Assembly (NCBI GenBank): GCA_024743175.1
Contig: JANSXA010000012.1
Span: forward strand, 62,001 to 126,000
Reading direction: 5' to 3'
DNA length: 64,000 nucleotides
DNA from: Pseudomonadaceae bacterium
GTDB lineage: Bacteria; Pseudomonadota; Gammaproteobacteria; Pseudomonadales; Azotimanducaceae
Shown: in pieces, positions 9,601 to 18,337 of the stretch
Layout: every line of letters begins with the position of its first letter
Position numbering within the stretch: the first letter of the stretch is position 1
Made by a program: the position numbers and the translations under genes
Notes under the pieces: model-generated
The model's database searches: none
Seen by the model: only the letters and a program-made list of their open reading frames with translations
What the model was told of the DNA's origin: nothing

Positions 9601-9990
9601 ATGGTTCAACACCTGGTTCGCTTTCTGCAGGTTGGTGGCGTCGCTTTTGCCCTTGATGCCGGGTTGCTCTGGTTTCTTGTTTATCAGATGGGGGTGCCAC
9701 CGATTCTTGCTCGTGGCTTCTCATTTGTAATCACCATCGCCGTGACATTTGTGCTGAATGCCCGGTACACGTTCGCTGCGTCGATAAAAGAGTCTTCCAA
9801 GAGTCGCTACATTCTGATTCAGTGCGCGGGTTCCGCCATCAATTTTGCGGTCTACTCGGCGCTTGTGTTGGCAGGTTTGTTGGGTCCGCTTTGGGCTTTA
9901 GTTGTTGGGTCTTTCCTGGGTTCTGCGCATAACTTTCTGATGATGCGCCGTTTTGTGTTTGCCGGCGCTACAGACAGGCCCCCTGCATAG
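9601..9990 (+). CDS. GtrA family membrane protein
   Basis: 129 residues, four predicted hydrophobic helices. HLVRFLQVGGVAFALDAGLLW at the start and the helix with TFVLNARYTF are typical of GtrA, a small membrane protein usually linked to transfer of glycosyl-lipid carriers across the inner membrane. A GTG at 9595 is an alternative start two codons upstream. No glycosyltransferase is adjacent. It follows the MFS gene closely (20 bp) and probably shares its transcript. Its 3' end overlaps the convergent diheme cytochrome gene by 23 bp. Confidence 0.82.
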   Translation: MVQHLVRFLQVGGVAFALDAGLLWFLVYQMGVPPILARGFSFVITIAVTFVLNARYTFAASIKESSKSRYILIQCAGSAINFAVYSALVLAGLLGPLWALVVGSFLGSAHNFLMMRRFVFAGATDRPPA

Positions 9991-11068
9991 CGTCAATCCA
10001 CTGTGCGATCAGCGCCTGGCCTTCCTTGTGCACCAGTGTTCGCCCAAGCTCAGGCATCATAGTGGCGGGGTCGGTTGTGTTCATCCGGTAAGCCAGAATA
10101 GATCTGTCAGAATCACCGGGCACAATGCTGTACAGGTGCCCGCCAGATCCGCGTCCCGCAGCGATGGGTGGTTTGCATTCGCCCATTGTTTTCAAATCAT
10201 GATCGGCGTAGTCGAGCAGTAACCCCGATGTATCAGCTGCGCCAGCTGCGTTATGACAATGACCACAGTTGATGTCCAGGTAACTGCGCGCGCGGTGATC
10301 CAGGTCTGCATCGCCAGTAGTCATATCTGCGTTGGCAAATACGTTTTCCATGGCTGGCAGACCATCAAGCGTGCCGCGCGCGTGCCAGGCGGTGAGTTGG
10401 TTGACGCCATTTATGGGATCTGGTCTGTTGAGGTGGCGGGCTTTGATTCCAATGGGCTGGATGTCACCCGCGGTATGGTCTGTTGCATGACAGCTTGCGC
10501 ACTGGTTGCGGCTGGGCACCAGGTAATTGAGCACCTCACCATCACTTGTCGGCAGGGTTTGTAAATCACCGGTGATGGCAAGGTAAGCGTCATCTCCGCG
10601 CCAGATGTAGGGCAGGGCATCCCAGCCGTCACTCTGCTTCACCAGCAGTCGGGTTTCCAGCAGCAGCGTCCTGGTCAAATCCAGACTGCTGGGATTGCCG
10701 TCCCAGCTGGCATCCAGGATCAGAGCACCATCACCGGCATGCTGGTAGAAAAAGGTTTTGCTGATGATGCTGCCAACCGGTAACACAAACGCATCGAAGT
10801 CCTGATATTGTGCTGTTCGCGTCGGTGGTATGTACAAGGTGCGCAGCTTTAACGCGTAGTCGGTGAACAACGGTGTGTTCAGGTCATAGACGTGGGTGTC
10901 CTCGGCAGGGACTAACGCGTTACCCTGCTTGTGGATTAATCCCCAGGCAGACAGATTTTCCGGGTACTGGTCTGCGGAAAAGAAACTGACCGCCGGCTGT
11001 CTGCTGCAGCTGCTGCACAATAAGCAGGCCAGTAAAATGCACGGTACTGCTTTAAACCCGTAACTCAC
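9968..11068 (-). CDS. SO2930-family diheme c-type cytochrome lipoprotein
   Basis: 366 residues from a GTG. The N-terminus is an export signal ending in LLCSSC, probably a lipoprotein site. Two haem-binding motifs, CASCH and CGHCH, lie near residues 190 and 268, and the C-terminal MMPELGRTLVHKEG carries candidate methionine haem ligands. The layout matches the SO2930/HNE_0200 family of diheme cytochromes, which is known to co-occur with the beta-helix protein encoded next to it. The electron donor and acceptor are unknown. It is the last gene of the PpiC, HupE, beta-helix, cytochrome run and follows the beta-helix gene by 19 bp. Confidence 0.85.
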   Translation of the reverse strand: MSYGFKAVPCILLACLLCSSCSRQPAVSFFSADQYPENLSAWGLIHKQGNALVPAEDTHVYDLNTPLFTDYALKLRTLYIPPTRTAQYQDFDAFVLPVGSIISKTFFYQHAGDGALILDASWDGNPSSLDLTRTLLLETRLLVKQSDGWDALPYIWRGDDAYLAITGDLQTLPTSDGEVLNYLVPSRNQCASCHATDHTAGDIQPIGIKARHLNRPDPINGVNQLTAWHARGTLDGLPAMENVFANADMTTGDADLDHRARSYLDINCGHCHNAAGAADTSGLLLDYADHDLKTMGECKPPIAAGRGSGGHLYSIVPGDSDRSILAYRMNTTDPATMMPELGRTLVHKEGQALIAQWIDAMQGACL

Positions 11069-11087
11069 AAGAAGTGCTCAGTGTTGC

Positions 11088-12320
11088 TTAGATGCCCATA
11101 GACAGAGTCACCGGTGACAGTTTGTCTACGGTGCAATCATGGTTGCCCATGTTTACGTTTGGATTAGCATATTCGTTGGCGGCGTCGATGTTCAACAGTT
11201 CCACATCGCCATTCTGCACACAGATGACTGCCTGTTCATCAGCACGCTGGGGGTTCATGACGCCATCCCAGATAATATCCGGGAATTCGCCGTCAGAACC
11301 ATAAACGGCGTTTCTGATCTGGGTCAGGGCATCAGTGCCTGGTGCTGTACCGCCACCCTCAAACTGATTGCCGTAAATGAATATGTCTTCAGGGTACGGA
11401 TCGAAGCTCTCAACCAGTTCTCTCTGTCCTGCATAGTTCGCGCTGAAATAGCTGGAGATGACTATGTTTGCGGTATTGTTATTCGTGATGTTGTTGTCAA
11501 AAATTTCCACTTTGTCATTGGAATTGATGATCACGCCAGAGCCTGCGGGCACGCCTGAGACGGCCGTCCCGGCCGCTGCGAAGTTGGCCGTGTTGTTGCT
11601 GTGTATTTCATTTTTATACACACGGGTTGAATGGCCACGCTGGGGTATTTGAGGCATGTTGAAGACCAGAATGCCACCGGTGTTGTTAGTGGCGACGTTG
11701 TCATAAACGTCAGCATCGATGGTGTTCTCAATCTCGATACCTGCAACGTTGTATTCAGCGCGATTGTTACGCACCACAACGTGCTGAGACTGACCGACAT
11801 AGATGCCCGCATCTGACGCTGCGATGGCTACGTTTTCTTCAACCAGCACGTTGGTCGTCTGCACTGGATAAATACCGTACGCACCATTGTTAACGTCCGG
11901 ACCATTGGTCCATTCCGTGCGTACACGTCTTATGGTGATGTTGTCACCCTCATTAACCTTCAACGCATCACCGACAGTATCTTCGATAGCAAGATCTTCA
12001 ATCACAAAATCACTCGCGCTCACCGATAAACCTTCTGCACCGGCTATCTGGCCTTTGAAGCTGAGAATGGATTGATCCATACCCGCGCCGCGAATAGTCA
12101 CATTGTCCGTATTCAATACCAGCGAGCGTTTGAAGCTATGCGTACCCGCCGGCACCTCAATCACATCACCGGGTTGAGCGGTCTCCAGTGCCTGCCGGAA
12201 TGTCAGGGTGAAATCAGCCGGCGGCTGTGTTGTGGCGGCAGGTGCTGTTGCCTGTTGTTCGCTGCAACCGCTGACAAGACTGATAAGCAGGCCAATTGTG
12301 AAAATCTGTTTTAGTGACAT
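11088..12320 (-). CDS. Parallel beta-helix repeat lipoprotein
   Basis: 410 residues. A signal peptide ends in LVSGC, a good lipobox, so the protein is probably lipid-anchored in the periplasm or at the outer membrane. The body shows repeated short strands with N-rich turns (VLVEENVAIAASDAGIYVG, VVVRNNRAEYNVAGIEIEN, VYDNVATNNTGGILV), the signature of a right-handed parallel beta-helix as in NosD and CASH-domain proteins. It is the usual genomic partner of the SO2930-type diheme cytochrome downstream. Family function is not established; ligand binding or enzyme scaffolding are possibilities. Spacing (28 bp to hupE upstream, 19 bp to the cytochrome) supports one operon. Confidence 0.85.
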   Translation of the reverse strand: MSLKQIFTIGLLISLVSGCSEQQATAPAATTQPPADFTLTFRQALETAQPGDVIEVPAGTHSFKRSLVLNTDNVTIRGAGMDQSILSFKGQIAGAEGLSVSASDFVIEDLAIEDTVGDALKVNEGDNITIRRVRTEWTNGPDVNNGAYGIYPVQTTNVLVEENVAIAASDAGIYVGQSQHVVVRNNRAEYNVAGIEIENTIDADVYDNVATNNTGGILVFNMPQIPQRGHSTRVYKNEIHSNNTANFAAAGTAVSGVPAGSGVIINSNDKVEIFDNNITNNNTANIVISSYFSANYAGQRELVESFDPYPEDIFIYGNQFEGGGTAPGTDALTQIRNAVYGSDGEFPDIIWDGVMNPQRADEQAVICVQNGDVELLNIDAANEYANPNVNMGNHDCTVDKLSPVTLSMGI

Positions 12321-12348
12321 ATATATCCCTCCGCTGAAGATGTCTAAA

Positions 12349-13332
12349 TTACAGGAGTAATATGGTGCGGTCTATGGTCCAGAATGCCGCCAGCGCACCC
12401 ATACCCCAGGCACCGCTGCGGATAATGATCGGCAGGCCTGCGTAACGTCGGGCGAACCCGATTAATGCCAGGACAACGGCGATGACCATCAGTTGTCCAA
12501 TTTCCAGACCGACGTTGAACAGCAGCAGTGCGAGCCACAGATCCTCGTCGGGCAGTCCTATATCGTTGAGCGCACCGGCAAAACCCAACCCATGTAAGAG
12601 TCCAAATATGAACGCCATGATCCACGGGTTTGCCATGGTCAGCCGGGAACGTTGCTCCGGTGCCTGGACCAGTTCTCTGGCGAGAAACAGGATGGATAGC
12701 GCGATAATGGCCTCTATTGGCCCTTGTTCAAGTCTGACCCATCCGAGCACCGATAGAGCCAGGGTAATTGAGTGGGCAACCGTGAAAGCTGTAACGGTTT
12801 TTAAAAGCGCCCAGGGTGCGCGTATGAACAGCACCAGTCCGATCACAAACAGTACGTGATCAAGTCCAAACAGCAGGTGCTCGACACCAATCCAGAGATA
12901 GGACAGGGTGCTAGGGGTATCGGTAGCAATGTTCAGGGTTGGGCTTTCTGGGCGCAGTAAATAGTTCGCCGTGCTGCCATCAGCGGCATTGTAGCGCACC
13001 ATCACATCTGTCAGTGTCATGGAAAGACCGTCGATGTGAATGGGTTTTTTTGTCAGATCGCAGTCAGTCTGCCAGCGTTGGATAAACGCAGCCGGCGTCA
13101 CTTCCGGTGGCGATTGCTCAAGCATCTCGCATCCGGCTGGAAACACCGGGGTGATCGCCAGGCGCCCACTCTGCACGGCTGGTTGTTTCCACAACACCGA
13201 GAAATGTGCAGATGTGTTGTCTGTCTTGTGTTCGGTCAGCTCCAGGTATGCAGGTCTCACTTCATGTGCGCTTGCCATGACAGGCAACGTCAAAAGAAGA
13301 ATGTGCAGCCAGTATCGACTAACTGTCCGCAT
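12349..13332 (-). CDS. HupE/UreJ family membrane protein
   Basis: 327 residues from the ATG at 13332, which overlaps the end of the PpiC gene by 14 bp. The N-terminal third is exported (signal then AHEVRPAYLEL), and the C-terminal half holds about six membrane helices with GVEHLLFGLDHVLFV, TVAHSITLALS and FGLLHGLGFAG. These histidine-rich helices are the HupE/UreJ signature; characterised members carry nickel or cobalt, but the long variant with a periplasmic N-terminal domain seen here is widespread and has no confirmed substrate. It probably works with the neighbouring PpiC foldase and downstream lipoproteins, on context only. Confidence 0.82.
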   Translation of the reverse strand: MRTVSRYWLHILLLTLPVMASAHEVRPAYLELTEHKTDNTSAHFSVLWKQPAVQSGRLAITPVFPAGCEMLEQSPPEVTPAAFIQRWQTDCDLTKKPIHIDGLSMTLTDVMVRYNAADGSTANYLLRPESPTLNIATDTPSTLSYLWIGVEHLLFGLDHVLFVIGLVLFIRAPWALLKTVTAFTVAHSITLALSVLGWVRLEQGPIEAIIALSILFLARELVQAPEQRSRLTMANPWIMAFIFGLLHGLGFAGALNDIGLPDEDLWLALLLFNVGLEIGQLMVIAVVLALIGFARRYAGLPIIIRSGAWGMGALAAFWTIDRTILLL

Positions 13333-14122
13333 CGGCACGAACAATACTGTATTGACTGCGTAGATCTTCGTAGTAGCGTTTATTGGCGGCGTCGCGTGCA
13401 GCTTGCTGGGCGTCATTCAGAACACGTTCGCGCACATCAGCAAACGGCTGCACAACGGCTGGGGCTTTGTTGATCAGCAGCACCGTGTGCCACCCATAAG
13501 CAGATTGCAGTGGCCCCTGCCAGGCTTCGCTGGGGTCAAGGGTAGTCAGCGCAGCAGCAAAATCGCGCCCAAACAGATCACCCACTTCCCGCTCAGAACG
13601 TAGTGCATACTCCCTTTGCAGCATAAAAGGGTCGCCGCTGATCTCGGGATCGTTTACAGCCTCGGCGGCGTCGCTGCGCGCATTTGCACGACGGTCGACA
13701 GAAAAGTATCGATGTTTGAAGCTGAAACGCTCAGCCAGCCGGTAATTGTCGAGGTTTTCAGCATAAAAGGCCTGCAGATCAGCCTCAGAGAAAGCTGCTG
13801 AAGTTGCGATATCTTCAGTCAGAAAGGTCAGCTTCTGCACCATGCGACGACGCACAATTGTATCGTTAGCATCCAGACCCAGACGCATGGCCTCGCGATA
13901 ATAAATTTCTTCTTTGATGAACTGCTCAATCAGCCCGGCCAGCTCCTGCTCTGAGGGTGGCCGACGCATCTGCATCGACCACTGATCATTCAGGCGTTGC
14001 AGATCCTGCTCGCCGATAACTATCTCGTATTCTCCATCCTGCGCCAGGGCCCATTGCGACAGTCCATAGATAGCTGCGCCCAGCAATAGAAAAAACAGCA
14101 GGGGATCTTTGTACCAGGCCAC
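13319..14122 (-). CDS. Membrane-anchored PpiC-type peptidyl-prolyl cis-trans isomerase
   Basis: 267 residues. A single N-terminal helix (LLFFLLLGAAIYGLSQWAL) anchors it in the inner membrane. The chaperone-like region (LIEQFIKEEIYYREAMRLGL) is followed by a degenerate parvulin domain ending in QGPLQSAYGWHTVLLINK, the recognisable parvulin C-terminal strand. Family members assist folding of exported proteins. It is the first gene of the envelope run and overlaps hupE by 14 bp, suggesting that it folds HupE or the lipoproteins encoded after it. It starts 2 bp from the end of the SDR gene upstream on the same strand, so the run may continue from the acyl-CoA dehydrogenase operon. Confidence 0.82.
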   Translation of the reverse strand: MAWYKDPLLFFLLLGAAIYGLSQWALAQDGEYEIVIGEQDLQRLNDQWSMQMRRPPSEQELAGLIEQFIKEEIYYREAMRLGLDANDTIVRRRMVQKLTFLTEDIATSAAFSEADLQAFYAENLDNYRLAERFSFKHRYFSVDRRANARSDAAEAVNDPEISGDPFMLQREYALRSEREVGDLFGRDFAAALTTLDPSEAWQGPLQSAYGWHTVLLINKAPAVVQPFADVRERVLNDAQQAARDAANKRYYEDLRSQYSIVRADADS

Positions 14123-14124
14123 GG

Positions 14125-14937
14125 CTATTGCATCTCGAAGCCGCCGGCCACTGATAAAGCGACGCCGCTGACATTGGCTGCGGTGATCAGATATAAGGCT
14201 GCCTCTCCCATATCTTCTGGCGTCTGGGGTCTGCCCAGCGGGATTGTCTGCGCCATGCGCTCAGCAAATTCTGCTTCTTTCTGGCTGTCGCTGGTGGCAT
14301 TGCTGGGCAACAGATGTTCCAGCCACATGGCGGTGCCGACCATGCCCGGACAAATCGCGTTGACCCGAATGTTCTGTGGCGCGAGTTCTGCGGCAAGCGA
14401 CTGGGTGATGCCGATGGCGGCGAATTTTGAACCGCAATAAGCGGCCATATTCGGATAACCCTGTTTACCCGCAATAGACGCGGTATTGACGATGCAGGGA
14501 TGCTCTGCCTTACACAAATGCGGCAGTGCAGCCTGTGTCATCAGGAAGATGCCTTTGCTGTTGACCGCAAAGATCCGGTCCCAGACATCAGCCTGAAAGG
14601 TTTCGATAGGGCCGCTGTCGACGATACCGGCATTGTTGATCAGAACATCCAGCTGACCAAATTGGTCAACAGTCGCCTGCACAGCCGCAACGCAACTGTC
14701 CGGATCTGTAACGTCGACATGACACGTACCAGTTTGGGGGTAGGCTTTGCGAAGCTGAGTAATCTCGTCATCACCAGCCAGGGCGTAGTTCCATGAAGTC
14801 TCTGCGCTACTCTGGATGCCGATGTCTGCCACCATGATGTGTGCACCGGCATCACTCAAGGTGGCGACGACGCCCGCGCCAATGCCACGGGCTCCGCCTG
14901 TGATCAGAACCACTTTATCTTTGATTGACAGTGCCAT
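14125..14937 (-). CDS. Short-chain dehydrogenase/reductase (SDR)
   Basis: 270 residues from the ATG at 14937, which is preceded by GAGG; an in-frame GTG at 14967 is a weaker choice. Classical SDR motifs are present: TGGARGIGAG for NAD(P) binding, NNAG, and YCGSK as the active-site Tyr and Lys. The enzyme probably oxidises a hydroxyl or reduces a ketone of a CoA thioester, because it follows two acyl-CoA dehydrogenase genes in one operon (52 bp gap). The substrate is unknown. Downstream, the PpiC gene starts 2 bp after its stop. Confidence 0.85.
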   Translation of the reverse strand: MALSIKDKVVLITGGARGIGAGVVATLSDAGAHIMVADIGIQSSAETSWNYALAGDDEITQLRKAYPQTGTCHVDVTDPDSCVAAVQATVDQFGQLDVLINNAGIVDSGPIETFQADVWDRIFAVNSKGIFLMTQAALPHLCKAEHPCIVNTASIAGKQGYPNMAAYCGSKFAAIGITQSLAAELAPQNIRVNAICPGMVGTAMWLEHLLPSNATSDSQKEAEFAERMAQTIPLGRPQTPEDMGEAALYLITAANVSGVALSVAGGFEMQ

Positions 14938-14988
14938 TGCCTCAAGCCCCTCCCGCCTGACTGCCACAGATTAAAGGTTCTCAGTCCC

Positions 14989-16113
14989 TCACGCGGCGAA
15001 TTGCTGCAGATGGTAGTCGGAATTACCAAACTGTGCATCAATGACCAGCAGACGCTTGAAGTAGTGGCCAATACGCAGTTCTTCGGTGACCCCCATACCG
15101 CCGTGGAGTTGCACGGCGTTTTCGCCAATGAAAATACCGGTCTTGCCGACAAAGTGTTTCAGCGCGTGCACCGTGCGCAGCGCTTCAGTGCCGTTCTGTA
15201 CAACTTCCAGCGTGGCGCGGTAGAGTAGAGACTTGCACTGCTCATATTCCATGAACATTTCAACCATGCGGTGCTGCAGGACCTGGAAATCCGCCAGTGG
15301 ATGATCAAACTGCTCACGTTCCTGAGTGTATTCCACAGTATCTTTATAGAGCATTTCCATCGCACCTACGGCTTCTGCACAAACGGCCAGGATGCCGTCG
15401 ATAGCAACAGCCTCGAGGATCTTGTAACCGCTATCCAGCTCGCCCAGCAGGGCATCAGCACCTACAGAGACATCTTTCAATTCAACTTCGGCAGCAGCCA
15501 GGCCATCGACGGTTGGGAAGCCGGTAACCGTCAGACCGTCTGTATCGGCATCAATGATGAACAGGGATATACCGTTGGTATCACTCTGTCCACCTGAGGT
15601 CCGCGCACTGATGATGATCTGATCGGCAGTGCCACCATGTTGCACCATCGATTTACGACCGTTGATCACATAACCATCACCCTCCGCCTGCGCACGGGTC
15701 ACAACATCGTGCATATCGAAGCGTGCCTGTTCTTCGGCATAACCCAGGGCCAGTTGGCGACTGCCGTCAATGACACCTGGCAGCAATTTGCCGCATTGGT
15801 CTTCGCTGCCTGCCAGCGAGACTGCTCTGGCGCCGAGAACAATGCTGGCAAAAAACGGTTCAAGCACCAGACCTTTGCCAAACTGTTCCATGATCACCAT
15901 GGCATCAATCTGATTGCCGCCAAAACCACCGTGGGCTTCGGGCAGGGTCAAGCCTAACCAACCCAGTTCAGCCATTGTGGCCCAGTGATTTTTGTTGAAA
16001 TCATCACTGCCATTAACGGTGGCCTGGCGTGCTTCGAGGTCGTAGTTGTCCTGGATGAATCGCGCGACGCTGTCCTGTACCAGTTGTTGTTCTTCTGATA
16101 AGTCAAAATTCAT
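14989..16113 (-). CDS. Acyl-CoA dehydrogenase, probable non-catalytic subunit of a heteromeric enzyme
   Basis: 374 residues with a complete acyl-CoA dehydrogenase fold and the C-terminal QLHGGMGVTEE. The position of the IVD-type catalytic Glu reads AIDGILA (Asp239) and the MCAD position reads IDAQFGN, so the usual base is missing. The gene follows by 11 bp a second acyl-CoA dehydrogenase that has a good candidate Glu. This arrangement mirrors alpha2beta2 dehydrogenases such as mycobacterial FadE28-FadE29, in which one subunit is catalytic and the other completes FAD or substrate binding. Those enzymes act on branched or steroid side chains; substrate here is unknown. The start has AGGAA eight bases upstream. 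Confidence 0.88.
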   Translation of the reverse strand: MNFDLSEEQQLVQDSVARFIQDNYDLEARQATVNGSDDFNKNHWATMAELGWLGLTLPEAHGGFGGNQIDAMVIMEQFGKGLVLEPFFASIVLGARAVSLAGSEDQCGKLLPGVIDGSRQLALGYAEEQARFDMHDVVTRAQAEGDGYVINGRKSMVQHGGTADQIIISARTSGGQSDTNGISLFIIDADTDGLTVTGFPTVDGLAAAEVELKDVSVGADALLGELDSGYKILEAVAIDGILAVCAEAVGAMEMLYKDTVEYTQEREQFDHPLADFQVLQHRMVEMFMEYEQCKSLLYRATLEVVQNGTEALRTVHALKHFVGKTGIFIGENAVQLHGGMGVTEELRIGHYFKRLLVIDAQFGNSDYHLQQFAA

Positions 16114-16124
16114 TGATTTGATTC

Positions 16125-17294
16125 CTACTTCGTTGACTTTTTGATGCCGAGGACATTTTTTGCCACAACGTCTTTCTGTACTTCACTGGCACCGCCATAA
16201 ATGGTGTATGCGCGTGAGGACAGGTATCCGGACATACCACCTCTGGCAAAATGCGGGCCGACGGGCATGGCGCCCCAGGCTGCGGAAAAGATGCCGCCAG
16301 CCTCTACGGTGAGTTTCTGGATGCGTTGCTGTATCTCCGTACCTTTAAGTTTGAGAATGGAGGATTCCGGACCGGGTTCGCCACCACCAGCGGCAGCTGC
16401 CAGGGAGCGCAATTCAGTGAACTCTACCGCCATCAGGTCCACTTCCAGCTCAGCCACCTTGGTACGAAAGGCGGGATCATCCATCAGCGTACCGTTGCCG
16501 CGCTTGACCGAGGTGGCCTGCTCTTTGAGTTTTTCCAGCGCTACTATCGAGCGGGAAATACCGGCGAGTCCGGTGCGTTCGTGCTGCAACAGGCCTTTAG
16601 CGTAAGTCCAGCCTTTATCCTGCTCGCCAACACGGTTTTCCACCGGGACTTTGACGTCGGTGAAATGCACCATATTGACAGTATGAGACCCGCCCAGCGT
16701 AATGATGGGTTTGACTTCAACCCCTTCCTGTTTCATCGGGAACAGCAGGAATGTAATGCCTTCCTGTTTCTTACCGGTGTCACTGGTACGGGTCAGGCAG
16801 AAGATCCAGTCGGCGATGTGCGCCAGGGTGGTCCAGATCTTGGTGCCGTTGACGATGTAGTGCTTGCCGTCATCGGTCAGCTCAGCCTTAGTTTTAAGGT
16901 TGGCCAGATCAGAGCCTGCACCAGGTTCGGAGTAACCCTGGCACCAGTTCACTTTCCGATCGCGAATATCCGGCAGAAATCTGTCCTGCTGTTCTTTGCT
17001 GCCATAATTCATCAGGACCGGCGCCAGCATGCCCAAGCCGAACGGCAGGTCAAACGGGGTACCGATTTCAGCGGTTTCCTGCTCCCAGATGTAGTGCTGG
17101 GTGGGTGTCCAGCCTGGACCGCCAAATTCGGTGGGCCATTTGGGTACGTCCCAGCCACCTTTTTCCCGAGCTTTCGCAAACCAGCCCATGCGCCAGGCGT
17201 TGTAGTCCTCACCGTTCTTGTAAGCGTTGCTTGATAAAAACTCGCGAACTTCAGTGCGAAACTCGAGATCCTGTTGGCTTAGATTTATATCCAC
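16125..17294 (-). CDS. Acyl-CoA dehydrogenase, probable catalytic subunit
   Basis: 389 residues from a GTG with GGAG seven bases upstream. Family features include YSEPGAGSDLA, TKIWTTLAHIADW and the C-terminal YTIYGGASEVQ. The MCAD Glu site is Gly, but Glu239 in LLQHERTGLAG sits where isovaleryl-CoA dehydrogenase and FadE29-type subunits hold their catalytic base. Together with the following gene, which lacks this residue, it probably forms a heterotetrameric dehydrogenase introducing a double bond alpha-beta to CoA. It leads an operon that includes the SDR at 14125-14937. The partnership is inferred from adjacency and complementary residues. Confidence 0.88.
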   Translation of the reverse strand: MDINLSQQDLEFRTEVREFLSSNAYKNGEDYNAWRMGWFAKAREKGGWDVPKWPTEFGGPGWTPTQHYIWEQETAEIGTPFDLPFGLGMLAPVLMNYGSKEQQDRFLPDIRDRKVNWCQGYSEPGAGSDLANLKTKAELTDDGKHYIVNGTKIWTTLAHIADWIFCLTRTSDTGKKQEGITFLLFPMKQEGVEVKPIITLGGSHTVNMVHFTDVKVPVENRVGEQDKGWTYAKGLLQHERTGLAGISRSIVALEKLKEQATSVKRGNGTLMDDPAFRTKVAELEVDLMAVEFTELRSLAAAAGGGEPGPESSILKLKGTEIQQRIQKLTVEAGGIFSAAWGAMPVGPHFARGGMSGYLSSRAYTIYGGASEVQKDVVAKNVLGIKKSTK

Positions 17295-17404
17295 GTATGT
17301 ACTCCGTACGTTTATAACGGCGGCGGAGCTTAGCGGTTTCCGGCGCTGAAGTTAAGCTGCTGCGTACTTTGTATTACATCCGGGTGTGACGGTTCACAGT
17401 TATG

Positions 17405-18286
17405 TCAGACCGCCTGGGCGCGTTGGGTGAGCACCAGGCCAGCGACAATGACCGCCAGCCCGGCAACAGCCTGCCAGGAAATCACTTCACCAAGCACCTG
17501 ATTAATCAGCAGCAGAGATAAAAACGGTGACAGAAAGATAAGCTGGCCGATACGGGCAACGTTGCGGGTGTGTCGCAGGGCCAGTTGCCAGAGCAGGAAT
17601 GTGATACCCATTTCCACCAGGCCAACCCAGCTGCCGTAAGCCAGGTTTGTCAGGTTCCATTCCGGCCAGCCGGGACCTGCTGCGCAGACCAGCCCGATCA
17701 TTGGCACCGCGCAGCTGAAGCTCCAGAACATCATCGCACCGGCATTGCTGTTGCAGCGGGTGTTGATCAGCCAGTATGCCGCCCACAACACGGTGCTGAG
17801 CAAGGCCAGCACAATGCCGGTTCTGTTCAATGGCTCAGGGCTGGTTTCGCTGGCGCCGCTGAGCAGTAGCACAACCCCGCAATAAGACACCACTATGCCA
17901 ATCAACGCCTGCCAGGTGAGTGTCTGTTTCAGGACAGGTACAGCAAGTAAAGCCAGGGTGATTGCCCAGGTGTAGTTCAGCGGTTGGGCGACGTGCGCCG
18001 GGAGTCGGTCATAGGCAGCAAACAGCAGCAGGTAGTATGCAAAAGGGTTGAGAAAACCCAGTATCGGCACCCATACGCGATCCTGTCGGCTTACACAGAA
18101 ACCGCTTCGGAGAAGGCAAAACAGCGCAAACACGCACCAGGATATCAGCGTGCCTACGAGCAGCAGTTGCTCAACTGCCATCATCGCAAGACCAAGCTTG
18201 AATCCGGTGGCAACCGTTGACCACAACAGCACCGCGAGCAGGGCATAAATGAGCGCCGGGCGTTCGTTGTGTCTACTCGCTTCCAT
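17405..18286 (-). CDS. EamA/DMT family transporter
   Basis: 293 residues with about ten hydrophobic helices arranged as two EamA repeats, each ending near an EV/ES-type boundary (second repeat: LSPFLSLLLINQVLGEVISW). The first repeat starts with LIYALLAVLLWSTVATGFKLGL, typical of drug/metabolite transporters. Members move amino acids, nucleotides or small metabolites across the inner membrane; the substrate is not deducible. The gene is monocistronic as far as can be seen and its start is 51 bp from the divergent NUDIX gene start. Confidence 0.85.
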   Translation of the reverse strand: MEASRHNERPALIYALLAVLLWSTVATGFKLGLAMMAVEQLLLVGTLISWCVFALFCLLRSGFCVSRQDRVWVPILGFLNPFAYYLLLFAAYDRLPAHVAQPLNYTWAITLALLAVPVLKQTLTWQALIGIVVSYCGVVLLLSGASETSPEPLNRTGIVLALLSTVLWAAYWLINTRCNSNAGAMMFWSFSCAVPMIGLVCAAGPGWPEWNLTNLAYGSWVGLVEMGITFLLWQLALRHTRNVARIGQLIFLSPFLSLLLINQVLGEVISWQAVAGLAVIVAGLVLTQRAQAV

Positions 18287-18337
18287 GCCGCGGTGAGAAC
18301 CTCTACAGTCCGTAACCAGTTAAAAGGGGAAACGAGT

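Noticed and set aside
16251-17234. Long open frame on the plus strand opposite the acyl-CoA dehydrogenase gene
   Set aside because: It is antisense to a well-supported gene, has no family resemblance and no ribosome-binding site; a shadow frame.
17292-17308. ACGTA/TACGT repeat at the acyl-CoA dehydrogenase start as an operator
   Set aside because: Five-base arms that overlap the start codon and the ribosome-binding site; likely chance.
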